Source: Bradyrhizobium sp. U87765 SZCCT0048
GTDB taxonomy: Bacteria; Pseudomonadota; Alphaproteobacteria; Rhizobiales; Xanthobacteraceae
Direction of reading: 5' to 3'
Assembly (NCBI RefSeq): GCF_018131225.1
Contig: NZ_JAFCMM010000002.1
Coordinates: forward strand, 806,001-870,000
Length of the DNA stretch: 64,000 nt
Notes under the pieces: generated by a model
The model's input: only the letters and a program-made list of their open reading frames with translations
What the model was told of the DNA's origin: nothing
Databases searched by the model: none
Made by a program: the position numbers and the translations under genes
In this document: piece by piece, positions 51,540 through 61,000 of the stretch
Numbering within the stretch: the stretch's first letter is position 1
How the letters are laid out: each line of letters starts with the position of its first letter

Positions 51540-52787
51540 CTACGGCATCCGCAGCACGTGATCGGCGGCGCGGTCTCCGGACCGCACCGACCCCTCGATG
51601 GTTGCCGGCAGACCTGTATCAGTCCAGTCCCCGGCAAGGAACAGGTTTGTCCAGGACGTGACCGTTCCCGGACGAAGGGCATGCTGTTCGGGCGTGGCCT
51701 CGAACGTCGCCCGGCGCTCCCGCACGATCTGCCAGGCCGGCATTTCGGCCTGAATCCCGGACGCCCGGCAGATATCCGCCCAGATCGCCCTGGCGAGCTC
51801 CTCACGCGGGGTATCGACCAGCCGGTCACCATCGCTGATGGTCACGGACAGCCGCTCAGGGAAGGCGAACAGCCATTCCACGAGGCCACCGACAATGCCC
51901 ATGAAGAGCGGCAGATGCCCGGGGGACGCATAGCGGAAATGCGCGTTGACGATAGCCCGGAACCGGGTCGGGGCGCTCAGGCCCGGCAGCAGGGCCGTAG
52001 CCGAACGCGGCGGAACCGCCAGCACCACCGCATCGCCCTCTGCGAGCCGGATCTCGTCGTCGCCGAACTTGAGCGCCTCAACGCGCTGGCCGGTGCGGAC
52101 GACCTCGCGCAGCTCGTGGCCGATCGCCACGCTGCCGCTGCGGGCCCGGATGAAGCTCACCGCGGGATCGATCAGCACCGAACTGAGGCCCTCGCGCGCG
52201 ACCAGCGGCCGGCAGGCCTGGCCGCCGGCCAGCAAGGTCTCGCGCACGATCGCGCCCGCAAGCCCCGCCGAGCCATGCGGCGGATCGATGTTGAGGGCAG
52301 CGAGCAGCAGCGGCTGCACCAGGCGGTCGTAGAGCGTGCCCTTGCAGGTGATGGCGTCGCCGACACGCTTGTCGGTGCCGGCCCAGGTCAGCGGCGCGAG
52401 CGCGAAGTAGTCGCGGGGGCTGGTGTCGGGCACGCGGCTCGCCGCATCGAACACCCAGAACGGAATGCGACCGTCATTGAGGCGTAACAGCCACTGTTTG
52501 TCGGCCTTGAAGTCCACGAACGAGAACTCGGCCTGCCGCGGCCCCGCCAGCCCGTTCTCGGAGCCGATGGTGCGCGCATAGGCCAGCGCATGGCGGTTGC
52601 CCGACAACAGCAGATGATTGCCGTTGTCGATCATCAGCCCGGTGGCGCCATCGAAATAGGTGCGGCAGCGGCCGCCGAGCTGCTGCGTCGCCTCGTGGAC
52701 ATGCACCACGTGGCCGGCATTGGCGAGGCGCACGCCGGCGGAAAGGCCGGAGATTCCGGCGCCGATGATGTGAACAGTCTTGGCCAT
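51540..52787 (-). CDS. hpnE: Hydroxysqualene/squalene-associated FAD-dependent desaturase HpnE
   Basis: 415 residues, amine-oxidase/phytoene desaturase family. N-terminal dinucleotide motif VHIIGAGISGLSAG (GAGISG at 9-14) and C-terminal FLAGDWTDTGLPATIEGSVRSG (about 382-403). HpnE reduces hydroxysqualene to squalene, completing the HpnC/D/E route. ATG overlaps the hpnD stop by one base (TGATG), so the genes are coupled; the frame is open further upstream only as shadow of hpnD. Confidence 0.93.
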   Translation of the reverse strand: MAKTVHIIGAGISGLSAGVRLANAGHVVHVHEATQQLGGRCRTYFDGATGLMIDNGNHLLLSGNRHALAYARTIGSENGLAGPRQAEFSFVDFKADKQWLLRLNDGRIPFWVFDAASRVPDTSPRDYFALAPLTWAGTDKRVGDAITCKGTLYDRLVQPLLLAALNIDPPHGSAGLAGAIVRETLLAGGQACRPLVAREGLSSVLIDPAVSFIRARSGSVAIGHELREVVRTGQRVEALKFGDDEIRLAEGDAVVLAVPPRSATALLPGLSAPTRFRAIVNAHFRYASPGHLPLFMGIVGGLVEWLFAFPERLSVTISDGDRLVDTPREELARAIWADICRASGIQAEMPAWQIVRERRATFEATPEQHALRPGTVTSWTNLFLAGDWTDTGLPATIEGSVRSGDRAADHVLRMP

Positions 52788-53626
52788 CAGATGAATGCGT
52801 ACCGGAGAAGAATGAAAACCTTGGCTGCCTTGCTGAGCCGGACGGGCGCGCGCGGCGGAGCAAAGCCACGCGCGATCAGCCGATCGAGAATGGCGTGATA
52901 GTACTTCGACATGATCCGCGGCGCCTTGACGGCACGGTGCGGATGGCGCGCCATGATGGCGTCGGCCTTGACGAAATGGTCCTGCGCCTGGGCGACCAGC
53001 GGCACGCAGGCCCGCGGCACCGCCGGATCGGCGGCAACGACTTTCGGATCGGTCGACGTGATGCCGGCGGCGGCGAGCGCCTCGCGCGGCAGATACAGGC
53101 GGCCGATGGCGGCGTCCTCGTCGATGTCGCGCAGGATGTTGGACAACTGCAGCGCGCGGCCGAGATGGTGCGCCAGCGCTTCGCCATCGGGCGAGGGAAT
53201 GCCGAACACCTTGACCGACAGGCGGCCGACCGCGCTCGCGACGCGGTCGCAGTAGAGATCGAGCGTCGCCGCGTCGGGAGCGCGGATATCGGCGGGAACG
53301 TCCATCTCCATGCCGTCGATGACGGCGAGGAAATCCTCGCGTTTCAGCCCGAACGTCTTCACCGCGGAGGCGTAGGCGGCAACGCTCGCCGGTGGATGGC
53401 CGGCATAGAGCGCATCGATGTCGCGCCGCCACTGCGCCAGCGCGGCAAGCTTGTCCTCGCGCGGCGCCTCGGAATCGGCGACGTCGTCGACATGACGGCA
53501 GAAGCTGTAGATCTGGAACATCGCATCACGCTGCGCCGGCGGCAGGATCCGCATGGCGGCGTAGAACGAGCTGCCGGACGCTTGTGCCTCGGCGGTGGCG
53601 GGTGCAGTCGTCATGTCAGCCGTCAT
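52787..53626 (-). CDS. hpnD: Presqualene diphosphate synthase HpnD
   Basis: 279 residues, squalene/phytoene synthase family. First aspartate-rich motif CRHVDDVADSEAP (DDVAD at 47-51) and second motif LQLSNILRDIDEDA near 160-173, both intact, as expected of the enzyme that condenses two FPP. Contains LYLPREAL. Four-base overlap with hpnC upstream. In HpnCDE systems HpnD makes presqualene diphosphate, HpnC converts it to hydroxysqualene. Confidence 0.92.
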   Translation of the reverse strand: MTADMTTAPATAEAQASGSSFYAAMRILPPAQRDAMFQIYSFCRHVDDVADSEAPREDKLAALAQWRRDIDALYAGHPPASVAAYASAVKTFGLKREDFLAVIDGMEMDVPADIRAPDAATLDLYCDRVASAVGRLSVKVFGIPSPDGEALAHHLGRALQLSNILRDIDEDAAIGRLYLPREALAAAGITSTDPKVVAADPAVPRACVPLVAQAQDHFVKADAIMARHPHRAVKAPRIMSKYYHAILDRLIARGFAPPRAPVRLSKAAKVFILLRYAFI

Positions 53627-54501
53627 GCCCCCGATGCCGTTCGCGACACCGCGGCGCGGCCGCTGCCATGGCGGATGAACCCCGTGACCAGAGCGGCAAG
53701 GCTGTAGGTCGCGAACTGCAGCTTCGACAGATGCACGCGCTCGCTAAGCGGATCGCGCTGCTGCAGCAGTCGCACGATCTTCTCGGCATAGGTCTGGATC
53801 ACCGAGATTTCGAGGCTGAGCCGCAGGTCGCGCACTTCGGCGCCGAGATGGCGGCCGTCGCGCAGCAGTGTCTCGGTGCGTTCGGCCAGCTTGTGGATGC
53901 AGGCCAGCAGTGGCGCGGGCGCGCGATCCAGCGCCAGCTGCTCGACACTGGCGCCGCAGGCCTCCAGCGTCTCGCGCGGCAGATAGACACGGTTGAGGCC
54001 GCGGTAGTCCTTGCCACAATCCTGCAGATGATTGTTGATCTGCAGCGCTGCGCAGATCGCATCCGATGCCACCCAGGTCGAACGATCCTCGCCATGAACG
54101 TCGAGCATGAAGCGGCCGACCGGCATCGCCGACAGCGAGCAGTAGTGGATCAGCTCGTCCCAGTTCTCGTAGCGCAGCTTGGTGATATCGAGCCGGAACG
54201 CGTTCAGCAGGTCCTGGGCGTGCTTGGGCGCCATCGAGCGTTCGGTCAGCGCCAGACGCAGCGTCGTCGCTTCCGGCTGGTCGTCGCGGCGGCCGAACAG
54301 GCCGTCCTCGAGCTGGTCGAGAAGATCGAGCTTTTGCTGCGGCTGCAGCTCGGCGTGATCGGAGATGTCGTCGGCGATGCGGACGAAATTATAGAACGCC
54401 AGGATCAGCGCACGATGGCGCGGATGAATGATCCACGACGCGACGGGAAAATTCTCGTCGCGATGGGTCTTGCCGGAACGCAGGTCGGAAGCAGCAGTCA
54501 T
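53623..54501 (-). CDS. hpnC: Hydroxysqualene synthase HpnC
   Basis: 292 residues, squalene/phytoene synthase fold. First motif RIADDISDHAE (DDISD at 44-48); second reads LQINNHLQDCGKDYRGLNRVYLP (about 180-202), with His and Cys at places where HpnD has a full DxxxD, a known HpnC divergence. Converts presqualene diphosphate to hydroxysqualene. The ATG at 54501 overlaps the stop of the glycosyltransferase gene (ATGA). Confidence 0.92.
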   Translation of the reverse strand: MTAASDLRSGKTHRDENFPVASWIIHPRHRALILAFYNFVRIADDISDHAELQPQQKLDLLDQLEDGLFGRRDDQPEATTLRLALTERSMAPKHAQDLLNAFRLDITKLRYENWDELIHYCSLSAMPVGRFMLDVHGEDRSTWVASDAICAALQINNHLQDCGKDYRGLNRVYLPRETLEACGASVEQLALDRAPAPLLACIHKLAERTETLLRDGRHLGAEVRDLRLSLEISVIQTYAEKIVRLLQQRDPLSERVHLSKLQFATYSLAALVTGFIRHGSGRAAVSRTASGA

Positions 54502-55658
54502 CGGAACCCGGACAGGTTGGCCTGGGCGCGGCCTTTCCACATGCCGCCGCGCCCGCGGTAGAATTGATAGGCGGACATGATCGTGTACAGCAGATAGACG
54601 AGCGCGATGGCGGGAAGGGCGAGCCCCCAGAATGGCGAGCGCTGATAATACCGCAGCGTCGGCTGGAACGCGAACGCCATCAGGGCCCACGACGCCAGCG
54701 CCAGCCAGCGCACGTCGCCATGGCCGGCCAGCGCAAGATACACGGGCGCGAGATACACCACGGTCATCGCAAGGACGGTGCCTGCGAGCAGCAGCGGCGA
54801 ATATCGCAACTGCGCATAGGCTGAACGCGAGATCATGCTGCCGACGTCCTCAAACGTCTTGGAGGCGCGCACGCTGACCACGTCGGGCGAGAAGCCGAGC
54901 CACACCGGACCGTACGTCTTGAGCAGCGCGCCCGTGGCACAGTCGTCGATCAGCGAGCCGCGAATGGCATCGATGCCGCCTGCCTCGTACAGCGCGGTCC
55001 AGCGCGCCAGCAGGCATCCTCCGGCGGCCGCCGCGGTCGTGCGATCCTCGCGCGCCACCCACGAGAACGGGTAGAGCATCTGGAAGAAGAAGATGAAGGC
55101 GGGAATCAGAAAGCGCTCGGCGAAGCTGACGCAGCGCAGCCGCGCCATGATCGAGGCCATCGCCAGATTGCCGGCCTCGGCACGCGCCACGAGGCGCGCC
55201 ACGACGTCGCCGGAGTAGACGATGTCGGCATCGGTGAGCAGCACGTAGGTCGGCGCGACCTCGCGCTCCTCGACCCGGCTGAGGCCCTGCTTGAGGGCCC
55301 ACAGCTTGCCGGTCCAGCCTGCCGGCGGCGTGCGGCCGGAAATGACCGTGAGACGGTCCGCCGCGCCGATCTCGGCGGCTGCGGCGGTGGCCAGCGCCGC
55401 GGTACCGTCGCTGCTCTGGTCGTCCACCAGCACGGCCGACAGGCGTCCGCCATAGGGCTGACCCAGCAGCGAGCGGATGGAGCGGCCGATGCTTTCGGCC
55501 TCATCCCGAGCCGGAATCACCGCCACGACGTCCGGCCAGCTCTGCCGGACCGGCGGAGCCGCGAGATCGTTGTAGCGGGACGTGATCCAGAAGCCGCCGT
55601 GGAACCCGACCAGATAGATCCACGCGGCACACCCGATGGCGGCGACAAGCAACAACAT
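54498..55658 (-). CDS. hpnB: Hopene-associated glycosyltransferase HpnB (GT2, membrane)
   Basis: 386 residues. An N-terminal helix (3-22), a GT-A domain from about 42 (VVAVIPARDEAESIGRSIRSLL, VDDQSSDGT near 79, LLTDADIVY near 140, GCLLARWTALYEAGG near 210) and several C-terminal helices (about 280-365). Named HpnB from hopanoid clusters; its product is not settled and R. palustris can make hopanoids without it by some reports I recall, so the role is uncertain. First gene of the minus-strand hpnB-C-D-E-shc-hpnG operon. Confidence 0.9.
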   Translation of the reverse strand: MLLLVAAIGCAAWIYLVGFHGGFWITSRYNDLAAPPVRQSWPDVVAVIPARDEAESIGRSIRSLLGQPYGGRLSAVLVDDQSSDGTAALATAAAAEIGAADRLTVISGRTPPAGWTGKLWALKQGLSRVEEREVAPTYVLLTDADIVYSGDVVARLVARAEAGNLAMASIMARLRCVSFAERFLIPAFIFFFQMLYPFSWVAREDRTTAAAAGGCLLARWTALYEAGGIDAIRGSLIDDCATGALLKTYGPVWLGFSPDVVSVRASKTFEDVGSMISRSAYAQLRYSPLLLAGTVLAMTVVYLAPVYLALAGHGDVRWLALASWALMAFAFQPTLRYYQRSPFWGLALPAIALVYLLYTIMSAYQFYRGRGGMWKGRAQANLSGFR

Positions 55659-55817
55659 GACGGTAATTCAGACTCGATCCGCGCCCGACCGCCGGATGTC
55701 TCCGGCTCGCAGGCGGCACCACCGGACGGTGGCGACTTTCAGCCCCTCTATTGCGCCCTATTTTAGAACCAAACAAGGCAGAATCCCATGGCGAATTTTT
55801 GCCGCAGGCCTGTCATT

Positions 55818-55833
55818 TTCATATTAATATGAA
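55818..55833. promoter_or_regulatory. Perfect 16-base palindrome upstream of BtuF-like gene
   Basis: TTCATATTAATATGAA, 59 bases before the ATG at 55893, inside a wider imperfect inverted repeat with GTCAT/ATGAC outer arms (55812-55837). A striking AT-rich island in GC-rich DNA in the divergent gap between hpnB and the binding-protein gene. It looks like an operator for a dimeric repressor, but does not match Fur, Irr, NikR or RirA patterns I know. Confidence 0.5.
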
Positions 55834-55892
55834 TGACTTAATCAGGACATCATCGTCCGGCGCCGGCCGCCATGCCACAGTCCTGGAGATCC

Positions 55893-56675
55893 ATGGGACA
55901 ATTCCCGCCCCGCCGCATTGTCTGCCTGACCGAGGAAACGGTCGAAACGCTGTATCTGCTGGGCGAGCAGGACCGCATCGTCGGCGTGTCCGGCTATGCC
56001 GTTCGTCCGCCGCAGGTGCGCAGGGAGAAGCCCCGGGTATCCGCCTTCATCTCGGCGGACCTGCCCAAAATCACCGCCCTGTCGCCGGACCTCGTGCTGA
56101 CCTTTTCGGACCTGCAAGCCGACATCGTCGCCAGCCTGGTCCGCGCGGGCATCGCCGTCCATGCCTTCAACCAGCGTGATATCGCCGGCATCCTGGCGAT
56201 GATCCGGACGGTGGGCGCGCTGGTCGACGCCGCCGACCGGGCACGGGCGCTCGCCGACGACCTCGCCCGCCGGCTGGACACGGTCGCGGCCGCTGCCGCG
56301 CGACAGGCGATGCGCCCAAAGGTCTATTTCGAGGAATGGGACGAGCCGATGATCAGCGGCATCGGCTGGGTCTCCGAGCTGATCGCCATCGCCGGAGGCG
56401 ACGACGTCTTTCCGGAGCTTGCGCGCGCCGCGGGGGCGCGCGAGCGCATCGTCACCTCCGAGCGCGTGATCGCGGCGGCACCGGACGTCATCCTCGCCTC
56501 GTGGTGCGGCAAGAAGGTCGTGCCCGAGCGCATTCGCCAGCGGCCTGGCTGGCAGGATATCCCCGCCGTGCAAAACGGCCGCATCGTCGAGATCAAATCG
56601 GCGCTGATCCTGCAGCCCGGCCCCGCCGCCCTGACCGACGGCCTCGATGCGATCGTCGCGGCGCTGCGCCCCTGA
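55893..56675 (+). CDS. BtuF-like cobalamin/metal-chelate binding protein without signal peptide
   Basis: 260 residues, Peripla_BP_2 (class III binding protein) fold: RIVCLTEETVETLYLLGEQDRIVGVSGYA at the start, KITALSPDLVLTFSDLQADI, FNQRDIAGILAMIRTVGALV and the second lobe PKVYFEEWDEPMISGIGWVSELIAIAGG. Such proteins bind corrinoids or Fe chelates. No signal peptide is visible from the chosen start (ATG with CTGGAG upstream) nor from an earlier in-frame ATG at 55872. No transporter genes are next to it. A cytoplasmic or moonlighting role is therefore possible. Convergent with the glutamate dehydrogenase gene. Confidence 0.8.
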   Translation: MGQFPPRRIVCLTEETVETLYLLGEQDRIVGVSGYAVRPPQVRREKPRVSAFISADLPKITALSPDLVLTFSDLQADIVASLVRAGIAVHAFNQRDIAGILAMIRTVGALVDAADRARALADDLARRLDTVAAAAARQAMRPKVYFEEWDEPMISGIGWVSELIAIAGGDDVFPELARAAGARERIVTSERVIAAAPDVILASWCGKKVVPERIRQRPGWQDIPAVQNGRIVEIKSALILQPGPAALTDGLDAIVAALRP

Positions 56676-56684
56676 GCGCTGTGC

Positions 56685-57944
56685 CTATGGAAACAGGCCC
56701 CGCGTGGTCTTGGCGCCGCGCACCCGCTCCACCCCGATGGCCATGGCGGCGGTGCGGTTGAACACCTTGTCACGCCGCGCGCGCGCCACCATGCGGTCGA
56801 AGGCGCGGTCGAGGATCTGGTATTCGCGCCGCGTCACCTCCTCCTCTTCCCAGAACAGCTGCTGGAGATCCTGCACCCACTCGAAGTAGCTGACCACCAC
56901 GCCGCCGGAATTGCAGAGGATGTCCGGGATCAGGAAGATCTCGTCCTGGCGCTGCTCCAGCACGAGATCCGCTTCCGGCGTGGTCGGGCCATTGGCGCCT
57001 TCGGCGACGACGCGGCAGCGCAGCCGCGCGGCAATATCGGCATCGATCACCCGCTCCAGCGCCGCCGGCACAACGACATCGCACGGCAAGGTCAGGATCT
57101 CACGCGGGTCGAACGCCAGCTCCGCGGCGTAGCCGGCAAGACTGCCGCGCGCCGCGGCGTGATCGACGAGCCCCGGGATATCGAGACCTTCCGGACGATG
57201 AAGTGCGCCGGTGTGATCGCTGACTGCGATGACCTTGACACCCATGTTGTGCAGCTCCAGCGCCGCCACCGAGCCAACGTTGCCAAAGCCCTGCACCACT
57301 GCCGTCGCGCCGCTGACGCGGATCTGCAGATCCTGCATCACCCGCCGCGTCAGGTAGGCAACGCCGCGCCCTGTCGCCTCGCGGCGGCCGAGCGTGCCGC
57401 CGGCGCTGACCGGCTTGCCAGTAACGATCTCCGTCACGGTGCGGCCCTGGTACATCGAGTAGGTGTCCATGAACCAGGCCATCACCTGCTCGTTGGTCCC
57501 CATGTCCGGCGCCATCACGTCGGTATGCGGGCCGACGAATGGAATCATCTCCTGCATGTAGCGGCGCGACAGCGCCTCGAGCTCATGCTTCGACAGCGTC
57601 GAGGGATCGACGCCGATGCCGCCCTTGGCGCCGCCGTAAGGCAGCCCGACCAGCGCGCATTTCCAGCTCATCCAGATCGCCAGCGCCGCGACCTCGCCGA
57701 GATCGACGCTCGCGGCGAAGCGCGTGCCGCCCTTGGTGGGACCGAGCGTCAGGTGATGCTGCACCCGATAGCCCTCGAACACCGCGGTGGTACCATCATC
57801 GCGGTGGATCGGACAGGAAATCGTCACCGCGCGCTTGGGCATCAGCAGCCGATCGCGCTCGTCGAGCGGGATCGACAGGTGATCAGCGATCACCCCGAAC
57901 TGATTGACCGCCATGTCGAATACCGGACCGCTATAAACTGTCAT
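56685..57944 (-). CDS. Glu/Leu/Phe/Val dehydrogenase (glutamate dehydrogenase-like)
   Basis: 419 residues. N-domain motif GPTKGGTRFAASVDLGEVAALAIWMSWKCALVGLPYGGAKGGIGVDP (Lys-rich active site, about 68-114), Rossmann GFGNVGSVAAL (about 220) and C-terminal NSGGVVVSYFEW. Typical of NAD(P)-dependent glutamate dehydrogenase of alphaproteobacteria: glutamate to 2-oxoglutarate plus ammonia. ATG at 57944 has GAAGGAGG seven bases upstream. Stands alone between the BtuF-like gene and the hydantoinase gene. Confidence 0.9.
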   Translation of the reverse strand: MTVYSGPVFDMAVNQFGVIADHLSIPLDERDRLLMPKRAVTISCPIHRDDGTTAVFEGYRVQHHLTLGPTKGGTRFAASVDLGEVAALAIWMSWKCALVGLPYGGAKGGIGVDPSTLSKHELEALSRRYMQEMIPFVGPHTDVMAPDMGTNEQVMAWFMDTYSMYQGRTVTEIVTGKPVSAGGTLGRREATGRGVAYLTRRVMQDLQIRVSGATAVVQGFGNVGSVAALELHNMGVKVIAVSDHTGALHRPEGLDIPGLVDHAAARGSLAGYAAELAFDPREILTLPCDVVVPAALERVIDADIAARLRCRVVAEGANGPTTPEADLVLEQRQDEIFLIPDILCNSGGVVVSYFEWVQDLQQLFWEEEEVTRREYQILDRAFDRMVARARRDKVFNRTAAMAIGVERVRGAKTTRGLFP

Positions 57945-58053
57945 GCGTTCCTCCTTCGCTTGCGGGCGCGACGCGCCGTGACGGATTGTTACATCCGCCA
58001 TGGCGATGCGACGCTGTCCTGTGGTGAAATTTCGAACTTGCGCGCGACGCGAC

Positions 58054-61000
58054 TCACGTCGCAGAACCGAAGCCTCCGCCGGTCGGCGTCACGATGGTGA
58101 TGGCCTCGCCCGCCTGCAGCACGGTGCTGGCGCACCCCGCAAGCGTCTCGATCCGGTCCGCCCGCCGCACGAGGTTCTCGCCGAGGGCGCCCGGCTCGCC
58201 ACCGTCGACGCCGAACGGCCTGACGCGGCGGTGGCCCGACAGGATCGCGCACTCCATGGCTTCGAGGAAGCGGATGGTGCGACGCGTGCCGTCACCCGCC
58301 TTGTGCCGTCCCTTGCCGCCCGAGCCGCGCCGGATGGTGAACTCCTCCAGCACCACCGGAAAACGCGTTTCGAGAATTTCAGGATCGGTGAGCCGCGAGT
58401 TGGTCATGTGCGTGTGGACGCCGGAAGCGCCGTCGAAATCCGGACCTGCGGGCGCGCCCGAACAGATGGTCTCATAGTACTGGTAGCGATCGTTGCCGAA
58501 CGTCAGGTTGTTCATGGTGCCCTGCGCCGAGCCCAGCGCCCCGAGCGCCCCGAACAGACAGTTCGTAACCGCCTGGCTGACCTCGACATTGCCGGCGACC
58601 ACCGCCGCCGGATAGCGCGGCGCCAGCATCGATCCCTCCGGCACGATCAGCCGGATCGGACGCAGGCAACCGGCGTTCATGGGGATGTCGTCGTCGACCA
58701 TGACGCGGAAGACGTAGAGCACCGCCGCGCGGGTGACCGGGGCCGGCGCATTGAAATTGTCGGGCCGCTGCGCGCTGGTGCCGGTGAAATCCACCGTCGC
58801 CTCGCGCGTCCGCTTGTCCACGGTGATCTTGACCTCGATCACCGAGCCCTGGTCGATCTCGTAGCGGAAAACGCCGTCGGCGAGACGATCGAGCACCCGC
58901 CGCACGCTCTCCTCGGCGTTGTCCTGGACGTGCCCCATATAGGCGCGCACCACGTCCATGCCGAAATAGCCGATCATCTTCTTCAGCTCGGCGACGCCCT
59001 TCTCGTTAGCGGCGATCTGCGCCTTGAGATCGTTGACGTTCTGTACGACGTTGCGCACCGGATAGCGTGCCGTGGTCAGCAGCTCGATGAGCGCCGTCTC
59101 ACGGAACACGCCGCGATCGACCAGCTTGAAGTTGTCGATGTAGACGCCTTCTTCCTCGATGGTGGTGGCGAGAGGCGACATCGATCCTGGCGCGATGCCG
59201 CCGATGTCGGCATGATGGCCCCGGCTCGCGATCCAGAAGATGATCCGCTCGTCCGCATCGTCGAACACCGGCGTGCACACCGTGATGTCGGGCAGATGGG
59301 TGCCGCCGTTATAGGGCGCGTTGATGGCGAAGACATCGCCGGGGCGGATATCGGCGTTCTGGGTCAGCACCGTCTCGACCGACTTGTCCATCGATCCCAG
59401 ATGCACCGGCATGTGCGGCGCATTGGCGACCAGCGCGCCGGTGGCATCGAAGATCGCGCAGGAGAAATCCAGCCGCTCCTTGATGTTGACCGAATAGGCG
59501 GTGTTCTGCAGCGTCACGCCCATCTGCTCGGCGATCGACATGAACAGGTTGTTGAAGATCTCCAGCATCACCGGGTCGGCGGCGGTGCCGACCGCGGCGC
59601 GCGACGGCATCGCCTTGACGCGCGACAGCACGAGATGATCGCGCGCCGTCAGGCGCGCCTCCCAGCCGTCCTCCACCACGATGGTCTGGTTGGGCTCGAC
59701 GATGATCGCCGGTCCCGGCATGCGGTGCCCTGCGACCAGCCCCTCGCGCCGGTAGACCACGGCGCCGTGCCAGCGGCCGCCGCTGAACATCTGGGTCGTG
59801 CGCACGCCCGGCGGGATCGTAGCCTCGATCACCGCGGCTTCCGGCTCGCCGAAGGCCGCCGCACCGCCCACAGCTTCGACGCTCACCGCCTCGACCACCA
59901 GCGGCTTGCTGTCGTCGACGAAGCCGAAGCGGCGGCGATGGGCGACCAGGAAGTCGTCGCGCAGGCTCGCCCGGCGGTCCGCGACCACGCGGCCATCACG
60001 ACGGCTGAAGGCGGGAATCTCCAGCGTCGTGTCGGTGCCCGCATAGCGGATGTGAGCGCTGACATTGACGGTGATGTCCCCGAGCGGCACGCCCTGGCTG
60101 GTCAGTTCCGCCGTTCCGAGTTCGCCGAGTTCGCCGCCGAGCGTCACAAGCGCATCGCCGGCCGCTTCCAGCGGCTGGTCGAGCGCCCGCACCCGCGTCG
60201 CGCGGATGTCGGCGAGGCCCATGCCGTAGGCCGACAGCAGACCGGACATCGGATGGATCAGCACCTTGGTCATGCCGAGGGCATCGGCGACCAGGCAGGC
60301 ATGCTGGCCGCCGGCACCGCCGAAGCAGTTCAGCGCATAGGCCGTGATATCGTAGCCACGCTGCACCGAAATCTTCTTGATCGCCTCGGCCATGTTGGCA
60401 ACCGCGATCTGGATGAAGCCGTCGGCGACCTGCTCGGGGCTTTGGCCGCCACCGACCTCGGACGCCATCGCCGCGAACTTGTCGCGCACGACGTCGGCGT
60501 CGAGCGGCGCGTCCTGCCGCGGGCCGAAAATCGCCGGGAAGAATTCCGGGATCAGCTTGCCGGTCATCACATTGGCGTCGGTGACCGCGAGCGGGCCGCC
60601 GCGGCGGTAGCACGCCGGCCCGGGATTGGCGCCGGCGGATTCCGGACCGACGCGAAAGCGGGCGCCGTCGAACTGCAGCAGCGAGCCGCCGCCCGCAGCC
60701 ACGGTGTGAATCAGCATCATCGGCGCGCGAACCCGCACGCCGGCGACCTCCGTCTCGAAGGCGCGTTCGTACTCGCCGTTGAAGTGCGCGACATCGGTCG
60801 AGGTGCCGCCCATGTCGAAGCCGATGACACGGCGGAAGCCTGCCGATTCACCGGTCTTGGCCAGACCGACGACGCCGCCCGCCGGACCCGACAGGATGGC
60901 GTCGCGTCCCTGGAACATCTGCGCCGCGGTCAGGCCGCCCGACGACATCATGAACATCAGCCGCGCACCGGTGCGGGCGATGTCGAGTTCTTCCGACACC

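Noticed and set aside
52788..53432. Upstream extension of the HpnE frame giving a 630-residue protein
   Set aside because: The extra part is out-of-frame hpnD sequence; HpnE homologues start at the GxGxxG motif, exactly at the ATG overlapping the hpnD stop.
55659..55892. Cobalamin riboswitch before the BtuF-like gene
   Set aside because: The leader after the likely promoter is too short and has no B12-box-like sequence; only the palindrome stands out.
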